Part shown: positions 54,106 through 63,374 of the stretch, piece after piece
Numbering within the stretch: the first letter of the stretch is position 1
Layout of the letters: each line of letters opens with the position of its first letter
Source of the DNA: Polaribacter atrinae
GTDB taxonomy: Bacteria > Bacteroidota > Bacteroidia > Flavobacteriales > Flavobacteriaceae
Direction: 5' to 3'
DNA: 64,000 nt
NCBI RefSeq assembly: GCF_038023995.1
Contig: NZ_CP150660.1
Location: 2,416,501 to 2,480,500, forward strand
The notes under the pieces: model-generated
The model's input: the letters and a program-made list of their open reading frames with translations, nothing else
What the model was told of the DNA's origin: nothing
The model's database searches: none
Translations under genes and position numbers: made by a program

Positions 54106-56331
54106 TTATTTTTCTATTAAAGCAAAATCTAAATGTTTTCTTTCTAAATCTGTATGTTTTACTCTTACTTTAACATCATCTCCTAACTGATATAGTTTTT
54201 TAGAAGCTTGACCTACAATAGCATATTGCTTTTCATCAAAAATATAATAATCACTTTTTATATCTCTAATTCTTACCATTCCTTCACATTTATTAGAAGA
54301 AATCTCTACATAAATTCCCCATTCTGTAACCCCAGTAATTACACCTTCAAAAATTTCATCTTTATGATCTTGCATGTATTTTACTTGCATGTATTTAATA
54401 GATGATCTTTCTGCTTTAGAGGCTAATTCTTCTCTGTTAGATGAATGTTTACACTTTTCTTCATATTTATCTGCTTTTGGGCTATCTCCGCCATCTAAAT
54501 AGTGTTGAAGTAATCTATGTGTCATTACATCTGGATAACGTCTAATAGGCGATGTAAAATGACTATAATAATCAAAAGCCAATCCATAATGCCCAATATT
54601 TTGGGTTGTATAAACTGCTTTAGACATGGTTCTAATAGTTAAAGTCTCAATCATGTTAGATTCTGCTTTACCATGTACATCACTTAATAACTGATTTAAA
54701 GAATCTGAAGTAGATTTTTTAGTATCTGTATTAATTTTGTATCCAAATTTACGGACCATATTTTCTAAAGAAGCCAATTTTTCTACATCTGGTTCATCAT
54801 GAACCCTATAAATAAATGTTTTATTGGTTGCTTTTCCTTTAGAAAAACCAATAAATTCAGCAACTTTTCTATTAGCTAACAACATAAATTCTTCAATTAA
54901 TTTGTTAGCATCTTTAGATTCTTTAAAGAAAACACCAACTGGGTTTGCTTCTTCATCTAAATTAAACTTCACTTCTACTCTATCAAAAGAAATTGCACCT
55001 TGTTTCATTCTTTTTTTACGAAGAATTTTAGCCAACTCATCTAATTTTAAAGTAGCTTCTACAACTTCTGGAGCTACTACATAAGATTCATCTGTAATAG
55101 AAATATCTTCTGGCATTGTATACGGTTGAACATCATCAGATAATTTAACGTTTTCTATAATAGATTGTGCTTCTTCATAAGCAAAACGTTGGTCTGAATA
55201 CGTTACCGTTCTACCAAACCACTCACCTACTACTTGTGCTTTTTCATTCAATTCAAAAACTGCAGAAAACGTTAATTTTTCTTCATTTGGTCTTAAAGAA
55301 CAAACTCCGTTAGATAACATTTCTGGTAACATTGGTACTACTCTATCTACTAAATAAACAGAGGTTGCTCTTTTATAAGCTTCATCATCTAAAATAGTTT
55401 TAGGTTGTAAATAATGCGATACATCTGCAATATGAATTCCTATTTCGTAATTACCATTTTCTAATTTTGTAAATGACAATGCATCATCAAAATCTTTTGC
55501 ATCTTTAGGATCTATCGTAAAAGTTAAGTCTTTACGCATATCTCTACGCTTAGAAATCTCTTTTTCTGTAATTTCAATTGGTAATGATTCTGCTTCTTTT
55601 TCTACCTCTGGTTCAAACTCATAAGGCAAACCAAATTCTAATAAAATAGAATGCATTTCTGTATTATGATCTCCTGGTTTACCAAGGACTGTGGTAATTT
55701 TTCCGAAAGGATTTTTAGAGTTTTTAGGCCAATCTATTAATGAAGCTTGTACTTTATCTCCGTCTACTGCTCCATTTAATTTATTTTCTGATACAAAAAT
55801 ATCTGCATACATTTTGTTGTTATCCGGCACTACAAAACCAAAATTTTTAGTTTTACTTTTTTGTAAAACACCTACAAATTCTGTTTTTGCACGCTCAATA
55901 ATTTCTACAACATCTGCTTCATATTTCTTACCACTACGTCTTTTATAAACATACGCTTTTACAGTATCGTTATGTAAACCTTTACCCAAATTAATATTTG
56001 GAATAAAAATATCGTCTTCGTAATCATCTGTTACAAAATATCCATTTCCTGTAGACGTAACATCTAACGTACCAATAGAATATTTTTTATCAACATTTAT
56101 TTGAAACTTACCTCTTTCTACTTCTTTAATTTCTTTAGTTACAGCTAATTCTGCTAATTTCTTAATTATTTGGGTTTTACCATCTGTATCAGAAATCTTT
56201 AATTTTGCTGCAATTTGCTTATGGTTATAAGATTTTTCGCTGTCTTGTTTTAATACTTTAAATATATTTCTGGTTAAGTCTTTTACAACATTCCCTTTCT
56301 TTTTATATATTTTATTTTTCTTTTTTGTCAT
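54106..56331 (-). CDS. rnr: Ribonuclease R
   Basis: The 741-residue 3'-5' exoribonuclease has an N-terminal helix-turn-helix-like segment ('NHKQIAAKLKISDTDG'), two cold-shock-like domains, the RNB catalytic domain with 'RDLTFTIDPKDAKDFDDALS' (metal-binding Asp cluster) and 'NYEIGIHIADVSHYL', and an S1 domain with 'GVITGVTEWGIYVEI' at the C-terminus. It degrades structured RNA. All parts are present. Confidence 0.96.
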   Translation of the reverse strand: MTKKKNKIYKKKGNVVKDLTRNIFKVLKQDSEKSYNHKQIAAKLKISDTDGKTQIIKKLAELAVTKEIKEVERGKFQINVDKKYSIGTLDVTSTGNGYFVTDDYEDDIFIPNINLGKGLHNDTVKAYVYKRRSGKKYEADVVEIIERAKTEFVGVLQKSKTKNFGFVVPDNNKMYADIFVSENKLNGAVDGDKVQASLIDWPKNSKNPFGKITTVLGKPGDHNTEMHSILLEFGLPYEFEPEVEKEAESLPIEITEKEISKRRDMRKDLTFTIDPKDAKDFDDALSFTKLENGNYEIGIHIADVSHYLQPKTILDDEAYKRATSVYLVDRVVPMLPEMLSNGVCSLRPNEEKLTFSAVFELNEKAQVVGEWFGRTVTYSDQRFAYEEAQSIIENVKLSDDVQPYTMPEDISITDESYVVAPEVVEATLKLDELAKILRKKRMKQGAISFDRVEVKFNLDEEANPVGVFFKESKDANKLIEEFMLLANRKVAEFIGFSKGKATNKTFIYRVHDEPDVEKLASLENMVRKFGYKINTDTKKSTSDSLNQLLSDVHGKAESNMIETLTIRTMSKAVYTTQNIGHYGLAFDYYSHFTSPIRRYPDVMTHRLLQHYLDGGDSPKADKYEEKCKHSSNREELASKAERSSIKYMQVKYMQDHKDEIFEGVITGVTEWGIYVEISSNKCEGMVRIRDIKSDYYIFDEKQYAIVGQASKKLYQLGDDVKVRVKHTDLERKHLDFALIEK

Positions 56332-56445
56332 TAATTCTTACTTCTTATTATATGATACTAAATTACAATTATTTACTCTGATTGGCTATTAAAAAATAGT
56401 TATCAATCTAAAATTGTAATTTGGCATTACTTTAATTATTATTTT

Positions 56446-57351
56446 ATGTCTAAATCTTGGTTTATAATTGCAAATCCTATTTCTGGAAATCGGAATTTTT
56501 CTAAACAATGGAAGGAAATTCAACAATTATTAAACAATAAGAAAATAGACTTTTCTTTTGCTTTTACAAAATTTTCTAAACACTAAATTGAATTGGTTGA
56601 TACCGCAATTCAACAAGGCTTTAGAAATATTATTTCGATTGGTGGAGATGGAACACTACATAATGTAGTTAACGGAATAATGATGCAAAGATACGCAAAA
56701 ACTTCTGATATAACTATTGCGGTAATTCCACAAGGAACCGGCAACGATTGGATAAAGAGTTATAACATACCTAATAACGTAGAAAAAGCAATTGAAATTA
56801 TATCTAAAAAGAACATCGTTTTACAAGATATTGGTATTTTAGAACACGAGAATAAAACTACTTTTTTTAATAATGTAGCAGGTTTAGGTTATGATGGTTA
56901 CATTGTTAATAAACTAAAAACTTTAAAACGTTTTGGTTCATTAGCTTATATATTAAGCGGAATAGCAGGTTTATTTTTTTATAAAAAAACCGTGTTTAAA
57001 ATTATTTTTAATGATAAAGTATTAGAAACTAATTGTTTAATGACTGTTTTTGGAATTTGTAAATTTTCTGGAGGCGGAATGCAGTTTACAAAAAATGTAA
57101 ATTCTACAGATGGTTTATTAGACATTACTATTGCTAAAAACCTGACTATCTTTGATTTAATTTTTAATCTTAGAAAACTATATTCTGGTAAAATTGTAGA
57201 TCATAAAAAAATAGAAACTTATAAAACCAAAGAAATTAGAGTAGTTCCACAAACGCAAAAACCTTTTATTCAGGCTGATGGTGAGTTAATTGGCACAGGA
57301 GAAGTAACAGTAAAAATTATAGAAAAAGCAATTAACTTTGTAATCAATTAA
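56446..57351 (+). pseudogene. Diacylglycerol/lipid-kinase family gene with an in-frame stop
   Basis: ATG at 56446 opens 'SKSWFIIANPISGNRNF', the start of the DAGK_cat family, but codon 47 (56584-56586) is TAA in 'FSKH*IELVDTAIQQGF'. Reading on in the same frame gives 'SIGGDGTLHNVVNGIM' (nucleotide-binding GGDGT), 'VIPQGTGNDWIKS' and the LCB5-like C-terminal half. A TTG at 56593 could start a shorter product lacking the first part of the nucleotide-binding domain, but that would be non-standard. One substitution (GAA or CAA to TAA) explains the stop. It is probably inactive. Confidence 0.75.
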
Positions 57352-58029
57352 GTAAAAATTCTAAATACTTTTTATTTTTAAACGGAATAACAACATAAGT
57401 ACAATTTCGTTGTTTTTATATCTACATTTAAAAAGACTTCTACTTTCTTAAAATTAAAAAAGAACTTTAGTATTTATCAGTAAAAAATTATTGAATCAAA
57501 ATTAAGTCAATTTCTTCTCTATTTTCTTTTTACTTTCCTCCTATTTCATTTTTACGTTTTCAACAGTTATAAACATTCTTTATTATAATTATATTTTCTT
57601 TTTAAATTTAAAAAAAACAATGATTGTTATAATAGTGTGTGAATAGCTACTATAAAATAATCACTTTTTATTTTTTAATTTCAGTTATTAAAAACCATTG
57701 ACAAGTTATGAGTTACTTAAAAGCTTAAAAATCAATTTAATTTTAGAGTTATTAACAATAGTTATAAACAGTAGTTAACTTAAAATTCTTAATAGTTAAC
57801 ATCCAAATCTATGTAAACAAATGGTTAATTTTATGTTGATAAACTTTTATCAAAAACTCATAAAAAAAGTTGTGTATGTCATGTTACTCGCTGTATTGTA
57901 AAATTTATTTAATATACCAAATTTACTTATAAAAGTTTGCTGATACTTCTTAATAATTACCTAACATAGCTAAAGACTTAAAAATTAAAAGGTTATTAAA
58001 AAAGCTATTTTTTTGATTGTTTATAACTG
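57352..58029. other. AT-rich non-coding region with repeated CAACAGTTATAAAC motif (origin-like)
   Basis: This 0.7 kb stretch has no gene. CAACAGTTATAAAC occurs at 57561-57574, its complement GTTTATAACTGTTG at 58019-58032, and the variant GTTAATAACTGTTG at 58574-58587. The 19-base extended arms (GTTTTCAACAGTTATAAAC and the complement of GTTTATAACTGTTGATAAC) differ at one base. TTATCAACA within the second arm is one mismatch from the DnaA box TTATCCACA. Other near-boxes are TGTGAATAG near 57637 and TGTTGATAA near 57833. Whether this is a replication origin cannot be settled without skew analysis. Confidence 0.4.
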
Positions 58030-58057
58030 TTGATAACCGTTAGTTTCTGTATTTTTG
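58030..58057 (+). promoter_or_regulatory. Promoter of rpiB
   Basis: TTG at 58030-58032, a 17-base spacer and TATTTTTG at 58050-58057 fit the Bacteroidetes -33/-7 pair. The ATG lies 31 bases downstream of the -7 box. The -33 element overlaps the GTTTATAACTGTTG motif. Confidence 0.55.
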
Positions 58058-58087
58058 TTGCTACAACACAATTAAAATCAATTTATT

Positions 58088-58522
58088 ATGACAATTGCCA
58101 TTGGTAACGATCACGCAGGTACAGAATACAAATTCGAAATTATAAAACATTTAGAAGAAAAAGGATATAAAGTTCTAAATTTTGGAACCGATACAAACGA
58201 TTCTATGGATTATCCAGATGCTATTCATCCAACAGCAGATGCTGTAGAAAGTGGTAAAGCAACAATGGGTATTATTTTATGTGGTTCTGGTAATGGAGCA
58301 CAAATGACCGCTAATAAACACCAAGGTATTAGAGCTGCTTTGTGTTGGAACAATGAACTAGTTGCATTAACAAGACAACATAATAACGCAAACGTTCTTA
58401 CCATACCTGCACGTTTTGTGTCTTTACAACAAGCTATTGGTTTTGTAGATGTTTTTCTTTCTACAGAATTTGAAGGTGGAAGACATGGAGATAGAGTACA
58501 AAAAATTTCTTGTGCCGGATAA
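58088..58522 (+). CDS. rpiB: Ribose-5-phosphate isomerase B
   Basis: The 144-residue protein opens 'MTIAIGNDHAGTEYKFEIIK' and has 'DSMDYPDAIHPTADAVE', 'GIILCGSGNGAQMTANKH' (catalytic Cys and anion hole) and 'GIRAALCWNNELVALTRQHN'. It interconverts ribose 5-phosphate and ribulose 5-phosphate. Full length, with a promoter of its own and a hairpin after it. Confidence 0.95.
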   Translation: MTIAIGNDHAGTEYKFEIIKHLEEKGYKVLNFGTDTNDSMDYPDAIHPTADAVESGKATMGIILCGSGNGAQMTANKHQGIRAALCWNNELVALTRQHNNANVLTIPARFVSLQQAIGFVDVFLSTEFEGGRHGDRVQKISCAG

Positions 58523-58548
58523 ATAATTTTTCCGATACAGAATTCAAT

Positions 58549-58610
58549 AAAAAATCACTCGGAGTAACAATGTGTTAATAACTGTTGTTTTTTGAGTGAT
58601 TTTACTTTTT
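58549..58610 (+). terminator. Hairpin after rpiB with long loop
   Basis: AAAATCACTC and GAGTGATTTT pair around a 33-base loop and are followed by ACTTTTTT. The loop contains the GTTAATAACTGTTG motif. The long loop makes it a weaker terminator candidate than others in the window. Confidence 0.5.
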
Positions 58611-58645
58611 TAGCCAAATTATATAGACAATATAAAGATTTTAAG

Positions 58646-59089
58646 ATGATGAATTTTCAAATAAAAACCTTTCAAGAATTAAATACTACAGAACTTTATA
58701 AGATACTTCAATTACGATCGGAAGTTTTTGTGGTAGAACAAGATTGTGTATACCAAGATGTAGATTTTAAAGATCAAAAAGCTTTACATGTTATTGGTAC
58801 TAAAAATGATAAAATTGTTGCGTACACACGTATTTTTAAACCAGGAGATTACTTTACAAATAGCAGTATTGGTAGAGTTGTTGTTGCAGCATCAGAAAGA
58901 AAATATGGCTACGGACACAATTTAATGAAAGCTTCTATCGAAGCCATAAAAACTCATTTTAATGTAGATAAAATTACGATTTCTGCACAAAAATATTTAA
59001 AGAAATTCTACGAAACACATCAATTTATTCAGGTTGGTGAGGAATATTTAGAAGATGGAATTCCGCATATTAGAATGGATAGAAACTAA
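58646..59089 (+). CDS. GNAT family N-acetyltransferase (ElaA-like)
   Basis: The product starting at 58646 (or the adjacent ATG at 58649) begins 'MNFQIKTFQELNTTELYKIL' and has 'LRSEVFVVEQDCVYQDVDF', 'SSIGRVVVAASERKYGYGH' (acetyl-CoA loop) and 'GEEYLEDGIPHIRMD', the ElaA pattern. The longer frame beginning with TTG at 58592 runs through the rpiB hairpin and is unlikely. The acetyl acceptor is unknown. Confidence 0.88.
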   Translation: MMNFQIKTFQELNTTELYKILQLRSEVFVVEQDCVYQDVDFKDQKALHVIGTKNDKIVAYTRIFKPGDYFTNSSIGRVVVAASERKYGYGHNLMKASIEAIKTHFNVDKITISAQKYLKKFYETHQFIQVGEEYLEDGIPHIRMDRN

Positions 59090-59107
59090 TTAGTTTCCAT
59101 CCAACTT

Positions 59108-59135
59108 ATCATTTCGACGATAGGAGAAATCTCAT
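59108..59135. repeat. Possible dispersed intergenic repeat fragment
   Basis: CATTTCGACGATAGGAGAAATCTCAT resembles a short dispersed sequence often seen between flavobacterial genes (general experience). Only one copy is visible here, so it is tentative. It lies between the convergent acetyltransferase and TonB-receptor genes. Confidence 0.35.
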
Positions 59136-59193
59136 AAAGTTACACAACTATAAATACTTAGAAATGATAAAATTTTAGATAAATTATCTTCTT

Positions 59194-61722
59194 TTAAAAA
59201 TTGATTCTAAAGCTTAAATTAGGGGTAAATGGTAAAGAATAATTGTTTACTCTTCTTACATTATTTTCGCTCGTTTCATCTACAACATAATAAGAATCTA
59301 TAGTGTTATTTTTATCAGTTAAATTAGTAAAACCAATACGAACAGTAGATTTTATAGCTTCAGAAAAATTAAAATCATAACTTCCAGAAAGATCTAATCT
59401 AAAGAAATTATCTAGTTTTTCTTGGTTAGGATTGTTATAATTTACAATAGTTCTGTTACCACTTTCTATAGTTTCATTTCCTACAATAGGTGTTGTATAA
59501 GGTTTACCAGAACGTAAAACACCCCCAAAAGAAACCTTTAAAAATTTGGTAAAATTATAGTTAAAAGCAGCACTTAAAGAATGTGTAATATCTAAACTAT
59601 TAGCAAACGTTGTTGGATTAAAAATATCGAATGTATAATTGTTTTTTGCGTAGGTATAGCTTAACCAAGTACTAATTTTATCAGTTTGTTTATTAACTAA
59701 AAACTCAACACCTTTTACTTCATAATTTCCAATAGAATTTAGGGTTTGTGTGTTGTTATAAAAACCTTGATTTACGGCTGTAATTCCATCTGCTTTTTTA
59801 TAAAAACCAGTAATATCTACATATAATTTATTTTTAGAATATGCAGCTCCAAAAGAAGCTTGTTTACTTTTTATAATAGGAGTATTTTTATCATCAGAAA
59901 GAATCCATCTTCGTTTTTCTATGCCTAAAAAATTATCTTCAAAATCTATTTTCTGTGCGGTTGTTTGGTTTTTAAATTCACCTTCTAATTTTATAGATAC
60001 TTCGGTATTTAGTTGCTGGCGGATATTAATTCTAGGCTCTACTACAAATTTAGTAAACTTATCAAAGTAGTTTGTTCTTACTCCAAATCTTGCGTACGTA
60101 TTTTTTTTATGATATTTAATTTCAGAATAAAAAGCACTTTTTAACAACACGTTTTTATCTGTTTTAGAAAAAGTTGGTGCGTTTACAGTTGTGGTATTTT
60201 TAACACCTATTTCATTCAATACTAGTCCGTTAGTAAAATGTAAAATATCAGAAAACTCATATTTAGTATCTACTTTTATTTCTGTTTCTAATACATTATT
60301 AAATTGTGTTTGATACTGGTCTGAATCTTTATTATAATCTGAAGAGTTTATTTTATAATCTGAAAAAAAGAGAGATACGTTACTAGAAAATTTAGAATCC
60401 CAATTTGCTTGCCAAGTAATATTTGCTCCCAAATTTTCTTGTTTTAAAGTACTATTTTCTTCAATAGTTGTAGTGTTAGTAGTATATTTTTCTTGATAAT
60501 CTAAATTGTTTTTTATGTGAATAAAATTGGCTCTAATTGCGTGATTATAGTTAACATCATATAAAAATTTAAAAGAATAATCGTAGAAATAAAATTTAGA
60601 TTCAGTGTTATTTACAGCGCTAGAAGAAATGGAGTTATTTTGAAAACTACGAGAGAAATAATTATTATAAGTTGGGGTGTTAATAACATCTGTAAATGAT
60701 CTTCTTGCAGAAATATGTACTTCTAAATTCTTCTTTATAGGAACTTGTACAAAGGCATCTGCACTTAACAAATTAAACCCACCACCACCAGAAAGTTTAT
60801 TTGTAATTTTATTAGAAGTTTCCATTTTTATGGTTGATGAAACTCCGTCTGAAAACGCACTACTTGTTCCGTTTTTAGTAACAGATATTTTTTTTGTTAA
60901 ATACGGATTGTAAGCAGAAATTAGACCAAAAAAATGACCCGAATGATACATTTTTATACCATCCCAAAGCACTAAATTTTGGTCATTGGTACCTCCTCTT
61001 ACATTAATATTAGAAATACTTTCATTTATACTTTCTACACCTGGTAAAATTTTAATTGTTTTTAAAATATCTGGTTCAATTAAGCCTGGTAGAATTCCAA
61101 ATTTTTCTGTGTCTAAAACAGTACTACCATCAGCATTTTTATGCAAACCAGCAGTTAAAAATTTAGGCATTATAATTTCTGATAATTCTTCTGTTTCTTC
61201 TTCTAAAAAGACTTCTTTACAGTGAGTAGAAAATAGTTCTTTAGCAGTAATAATTTTAGTTTTAAAACTGATAAAAGAAATGGTTAAAGTGGCATTTACA
61301 GGTACATTTTTTAAATAAAAAAGACCTTTACTATTAGTGGTTGTACCTAATTTATAGCCATTTACCTTTACAGATGTTAAAAATAAAGGTTCTAAAGAGT
61401 TAGCATCTAAAACGGATCCGCAAACAGAAATATACTTATTTAAAAAAGAAACAGTTACATATCTGTTGTCTAGTGTTTTAAATTGTAAAAACGTTTCTTT
61501 ATTTAAATAAGAGATAAGATTTTCTATAGAAATACCTTCTTTTGGCTTTGGTATAAAAATATTTTTTACATCATTATCTGAATAAGAAAATTTTATATCA
61601 TAACTTTTTTCAAGTGTTAATAATAAAGAAGAAAGTGGCAATTTATCAGAAGAATTCTGAGAAAATACCATACTTACAGTCAATAAATAACTTATAAAAA
61701 AAAGTGTATACTTATTTAGCAT
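59194..61722 (-). CDS. TonB-dependent receptor with STN and carboxypeptidase-like domains (FecA-type)
   Basis: The chosen start (61722, 'MLNKYTLFFISYLLTVSMVF') gives an 842-residue protein with signal peptide; an upstream start at 61752 would overlap the FecR gene by 41 instead of 11 bases. An STN signalling domain ('LPLSSLLLTLEKSYDIKFSY', about 27-95) is followed by a carboxypeptidase-like domain ('VCGSVLDANSLEPLFLTSVK'), a plug with 'SNINVRGGTNDQNLVLWDGI' and a barrel ending 'FTPNLSFRINF'. It likely senses or imports an outer-membrane ligand and signals to the FecR/sigma pair upstream. The ligand is unknown. Confidence 0.9.
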   Translation of the reverse strand: MLNKYTLFFISYLLTVSMVFSQNSSDKLPLSSLLLTLEKSYDIKFSYSDNDVKNIFIPKPKEGISIENLISYLNKETFLQFKTLDNRYVTVSFLNKYISVCGSVLDANSLEPLFLTSVKVNGYKLGTTTNSKGLFYLKNVPVNATLTISFISFKTKIITAKELFSTHCKEVFLEEETEELSEIIMPKFLTAGLHKNADGSTVLDTEKFGILPGLIEPDILKTIKILPGVESINESISNINVRGGTNDQNLVLWDGIKMYHSGHFFGLISAYNPYLTKKISVTKNGTSSAFSDGVSSTIKMETSNKITNKLSGGGGFNLLSADAFVQVPIKKNLEVHISARRSFTDVINTPTYNNYFSRSFQNNSISSSAVNNTESKFYFYDYSFKFLYDVNYNHAIRANFIHIKNNLDYQEKYTTNTTTIEENSTLKQENLGANITWQANWDSKFSSNVSLFFSDYKINSSDYNKDSDQYQTQFNNVLETEIKVDTKYEFSDILHFTNGLVLNEIGVKNTTTVNAPTFSKTDKNVLLKSAFYSEIKYHKKNTYARFGVRTNYFDKFTKFVVEPRINIRQQLNTEVSIKLEGEFKNQTTAQKIDFEDNFLGIEKRRWILSDDKNTPIIKSKQASFGAAYSKNKLYVDITGFYKKADGITAVNQGFYNNTQTLNSIGNYEVKGVEFLVNKQTDKISTWLSYTYAKNNYTFDIFNPTTFANSLDITHSLSAAFNYNFTKFLKVSFGGVLRSGKPYTTPIVGNETIESGNRTIVNYNNPNQEKLDNFFRLDLSGSYDFNFSEAIKSTVRIGFTNLTDKNNTIDSYYVVDETSENNVRRVNNYSLPFTPNLSFRINF

Positions 61723-62632
61723 AATTAAAGATAGTAATTTTTTTACCATCAATTTTATAAGATAATTGTAAAGGAATTGTCACTGATTTTAGCGCAATGT
61801 TTATATCTGTATGTGTAAACCCACCAGAATATAAAATATCTAAATCAACATTTGTGGTTTCTATAGTGTAGGCAAACTGATTTTCTATTTCATCTAAAAC
61901 AAAACGCAAAGCAGTACTTTTAAAATTAGATTCTTTTTGCAACCAAGATTTTTCTTTAATATCAAAAGTGTTTTTCATATCTATAACGCCATTTACTACT
62001 TTAAAAATGGTTCCTTTAGGTAGTTTTACCAAGGTATCTTTATAAGCAACACTTACCAACCCTTCGTAGGTTTTTACTTCAAAATAATTATCTCTTTCTT
62101 TTACATTAAATTTTGTACCAAGCACAGTTACAGCTCCAATAGTGGTATTTACGGTAAATTTTTTCCCTTTTTGAACTCTAAAAAAAGCTTCTCCGTCTAA
62201 GGTTAAGTTTCTATTTTCTTGCCAACTTTCTTTGGCATAAGAAAGTTCTGAATTTGCGTTTAAAACTACCTCAGAATTATCTGGTAATTGAAAGTTTTTT
62301 GTTTCTGCAAATTCTGTTTTAAAGATGGAATTATTAGTATTATTAAAAAGAAGAAAATAAGAAGTTGTTAGTAATACTACCAATGTTGCAGCATATTTAT
62401 AGAATTTATTAAAATTAAATGAAACCACTTTTCCTTTTTTAGAGGTATTTTTAGTTTTTAATTTTAAGTCTGCAAGCGCTTTTTCTACATCAACTTTTGG
62501 GGTTTCTATTTGTGTAGAATAATGTGCTATCTTTTCTATAGTTTTAAAATCTTTTGTTTCTTTTAAACGCGCTAGTTCTTCATCAGAATTTTCTCTGTTT
62601 AGCCACTTTAAGATGTCGTTTTCGTTTTTCAT
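61712..62632 (-). CDS. FecR-family anti-sigma/sigma-regulator with DUF4974
   Basis: The 306-residue product has a cytoplasmic N-terminus, a membrane helix at about residues 83-102 ('FYKYAATLVVLLTTSYFLLF'), a periplasmic FecR domain ('FQLPDNSEVVLNANSELSYA' to 'EAFFRVQKGKKFTV' and 'VTVLGTKFNVKERD') and the DUF4974 C-terminus ('VLDEIENQFAYTIETTNVDL'). It links the TonB receptor to the sigma factor 49 bases upstream. This is the standard Bacteroidetes FecI/FecR/receptor design. Confidence 0.95.
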   Translation of the reverse strand: MKNENDILKWLNRENSDEELARLKETKDFKTIEKIAHYSTQIETPKVDVEKALADLKLKTKNTSKKGKVVSFNFNKFYKYAATLVVLLTTSYFLLFNNTNNSIFKTEFAETKNFQLPDNSEVVLNANSELSYAKESWQENRNLTLDGEAFFRVQKGKKFTVNTTIGAVTVLGTKFNVKERDNYFEVKTYEGLVSVAYKDTLVKLPKGTIFKVVNGVIDMKNTFDIKEKSWLQKESNFKSTALRFVLDEIENQFAYTIETTNVDLDILYSGGFTHTDINIALKSVTIPLQLSYKIDGKKITIFNYAK

Positions 62633-62681
62633 TTTTTGTACTTCTATATATATAACAACTAATTAGTAGTTTACCCTATCT

Positions 62682-63191
62682 TTAAATACCACTAATTTTT
62701 GTTCTTAATTTTTTTAATGCTGATGACATTCTTTTTTCTACTGCTTTTTGAGATATTTCTAACATTTTTGCAATTTCTCTGTATTTTTTTCCGTCAATTC
62801 TATTCATTAAAAAAACCTCACGTTCTCCTTCTGTTAAACCTGCAATAGCATTTTTTAATTTGTCTTTAAACTCTTCTTCTTCTAATAGATACTCTGGACT
62901 TTGGTTATTAACATCTAAATAAGGAGAACTTTTTGCATATTCAAAAACCACTTTTTTGTGTTTTACTTTATTTAGAAAAAGATTGTTAATAACTGTAAAT
63001 AAGTAAGACTTAGCTTTTGTAAAATCGATCTTAGCACAATGCTCCCATATCTTTATAAAGGCTTCTTGTGCTAAATCTAAAGAGGTATTCTTATCTCCAG
63101 ATTTATAGTAGGCAAAATTACTGGCAGATTGTATATGAGAAGTATAAAACTCATTAAAATTGATTTCATCACAAAGAGATTTATCACTCAT
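62682..63191 (-). CDS. ECF sigma factor (FecI-like), first gene of the signalling trio
   Basis: The 169-residue protein has sigma region 2 ('DLAQEAFIKIWEHCAKIDFT' and 'AKSYLFTVINNLFLNKVKH') and region 4 ('LTEGEREVFLMNRIDGKKYR' and 'EIAKMLEISQKAVEKRMSSA'). It is upstream of FecR and the receptor on the same strand. A TACCTTTG -7 box lies 43 bases upstream (63234-63241), inside imperfect 33-base repeats shared with the divergent gene. Confidence 0.93.
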   Translation of the reverse strand: MSDKSLCDEINFNEFYTSHIQSASNFAYYKSGDKNTSLDLAQEAFIKIWEHCAKIDFTKAKSYLFTVINNLFLNKVKHKKVVFEYAKSSPYLDVNNQSPEYLLEEEEFKDKLKNAIAGLTEGEREVFLMNRIDGKKYREIAKMLEISQKAVEKRMSSALKKLRTKISGI

Positions 63192-63233
63192 AATAAAAGG
63201 GGGTTAAATAAAAAATGTAAAAAAAATAGATGA

Positions 63234-63241
63234 CAAAGGTA
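63234..63241 (-). promoter_or_regulatory. -7 promoter box of the FecI-like sigma gene
   Basis: The complement reads TACCTTTG, matching TAnnTTTG, preceded by TTTACCC. The phrase TTTACCCTAnCTTT also appears at 62670-62686 on the opposite strand, and TTTTACCCTAGTTTT inside the second repeat. Confidence 0.5.
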
Positions 63242-63339
63242 GGGTAAATAAATGTTTAGTTGTTTTACTTACAGAACAACTAAAAAAGAGTTATTCAATT
63301 AAAACTAGGGTAAAATAGTTGACAGCTGTTTTACTTACA
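63241..63339. repeat. Two imperfect 33-base direct repeats in the divergent promoter region
   Basis: Unit A at 63241-63273 and unit B at 63307-63339 share AGGGTAAA at the start and TGTTTTACTTACA at the end, with 25 of 33 bases equal by eye. They are offset by exactly 66 bases (about six helical turns) between the sigma gene and the divergent lipoprotein gene, which suits binding sites for a shared regulator. Confidence 0.6.
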
Positions 63340-63374
63340 TACACAAGAAATCAAAAATATTAAATTTTATTATT

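Noticed and set aside
58592..58645. TTG-started N-terminal extension of the acetyltransferase
   Set aside because: It runs through the hairpin after rpiB and the added residues do not resemble ElaA proteins; ATG at 58646 or 58649 fits better.
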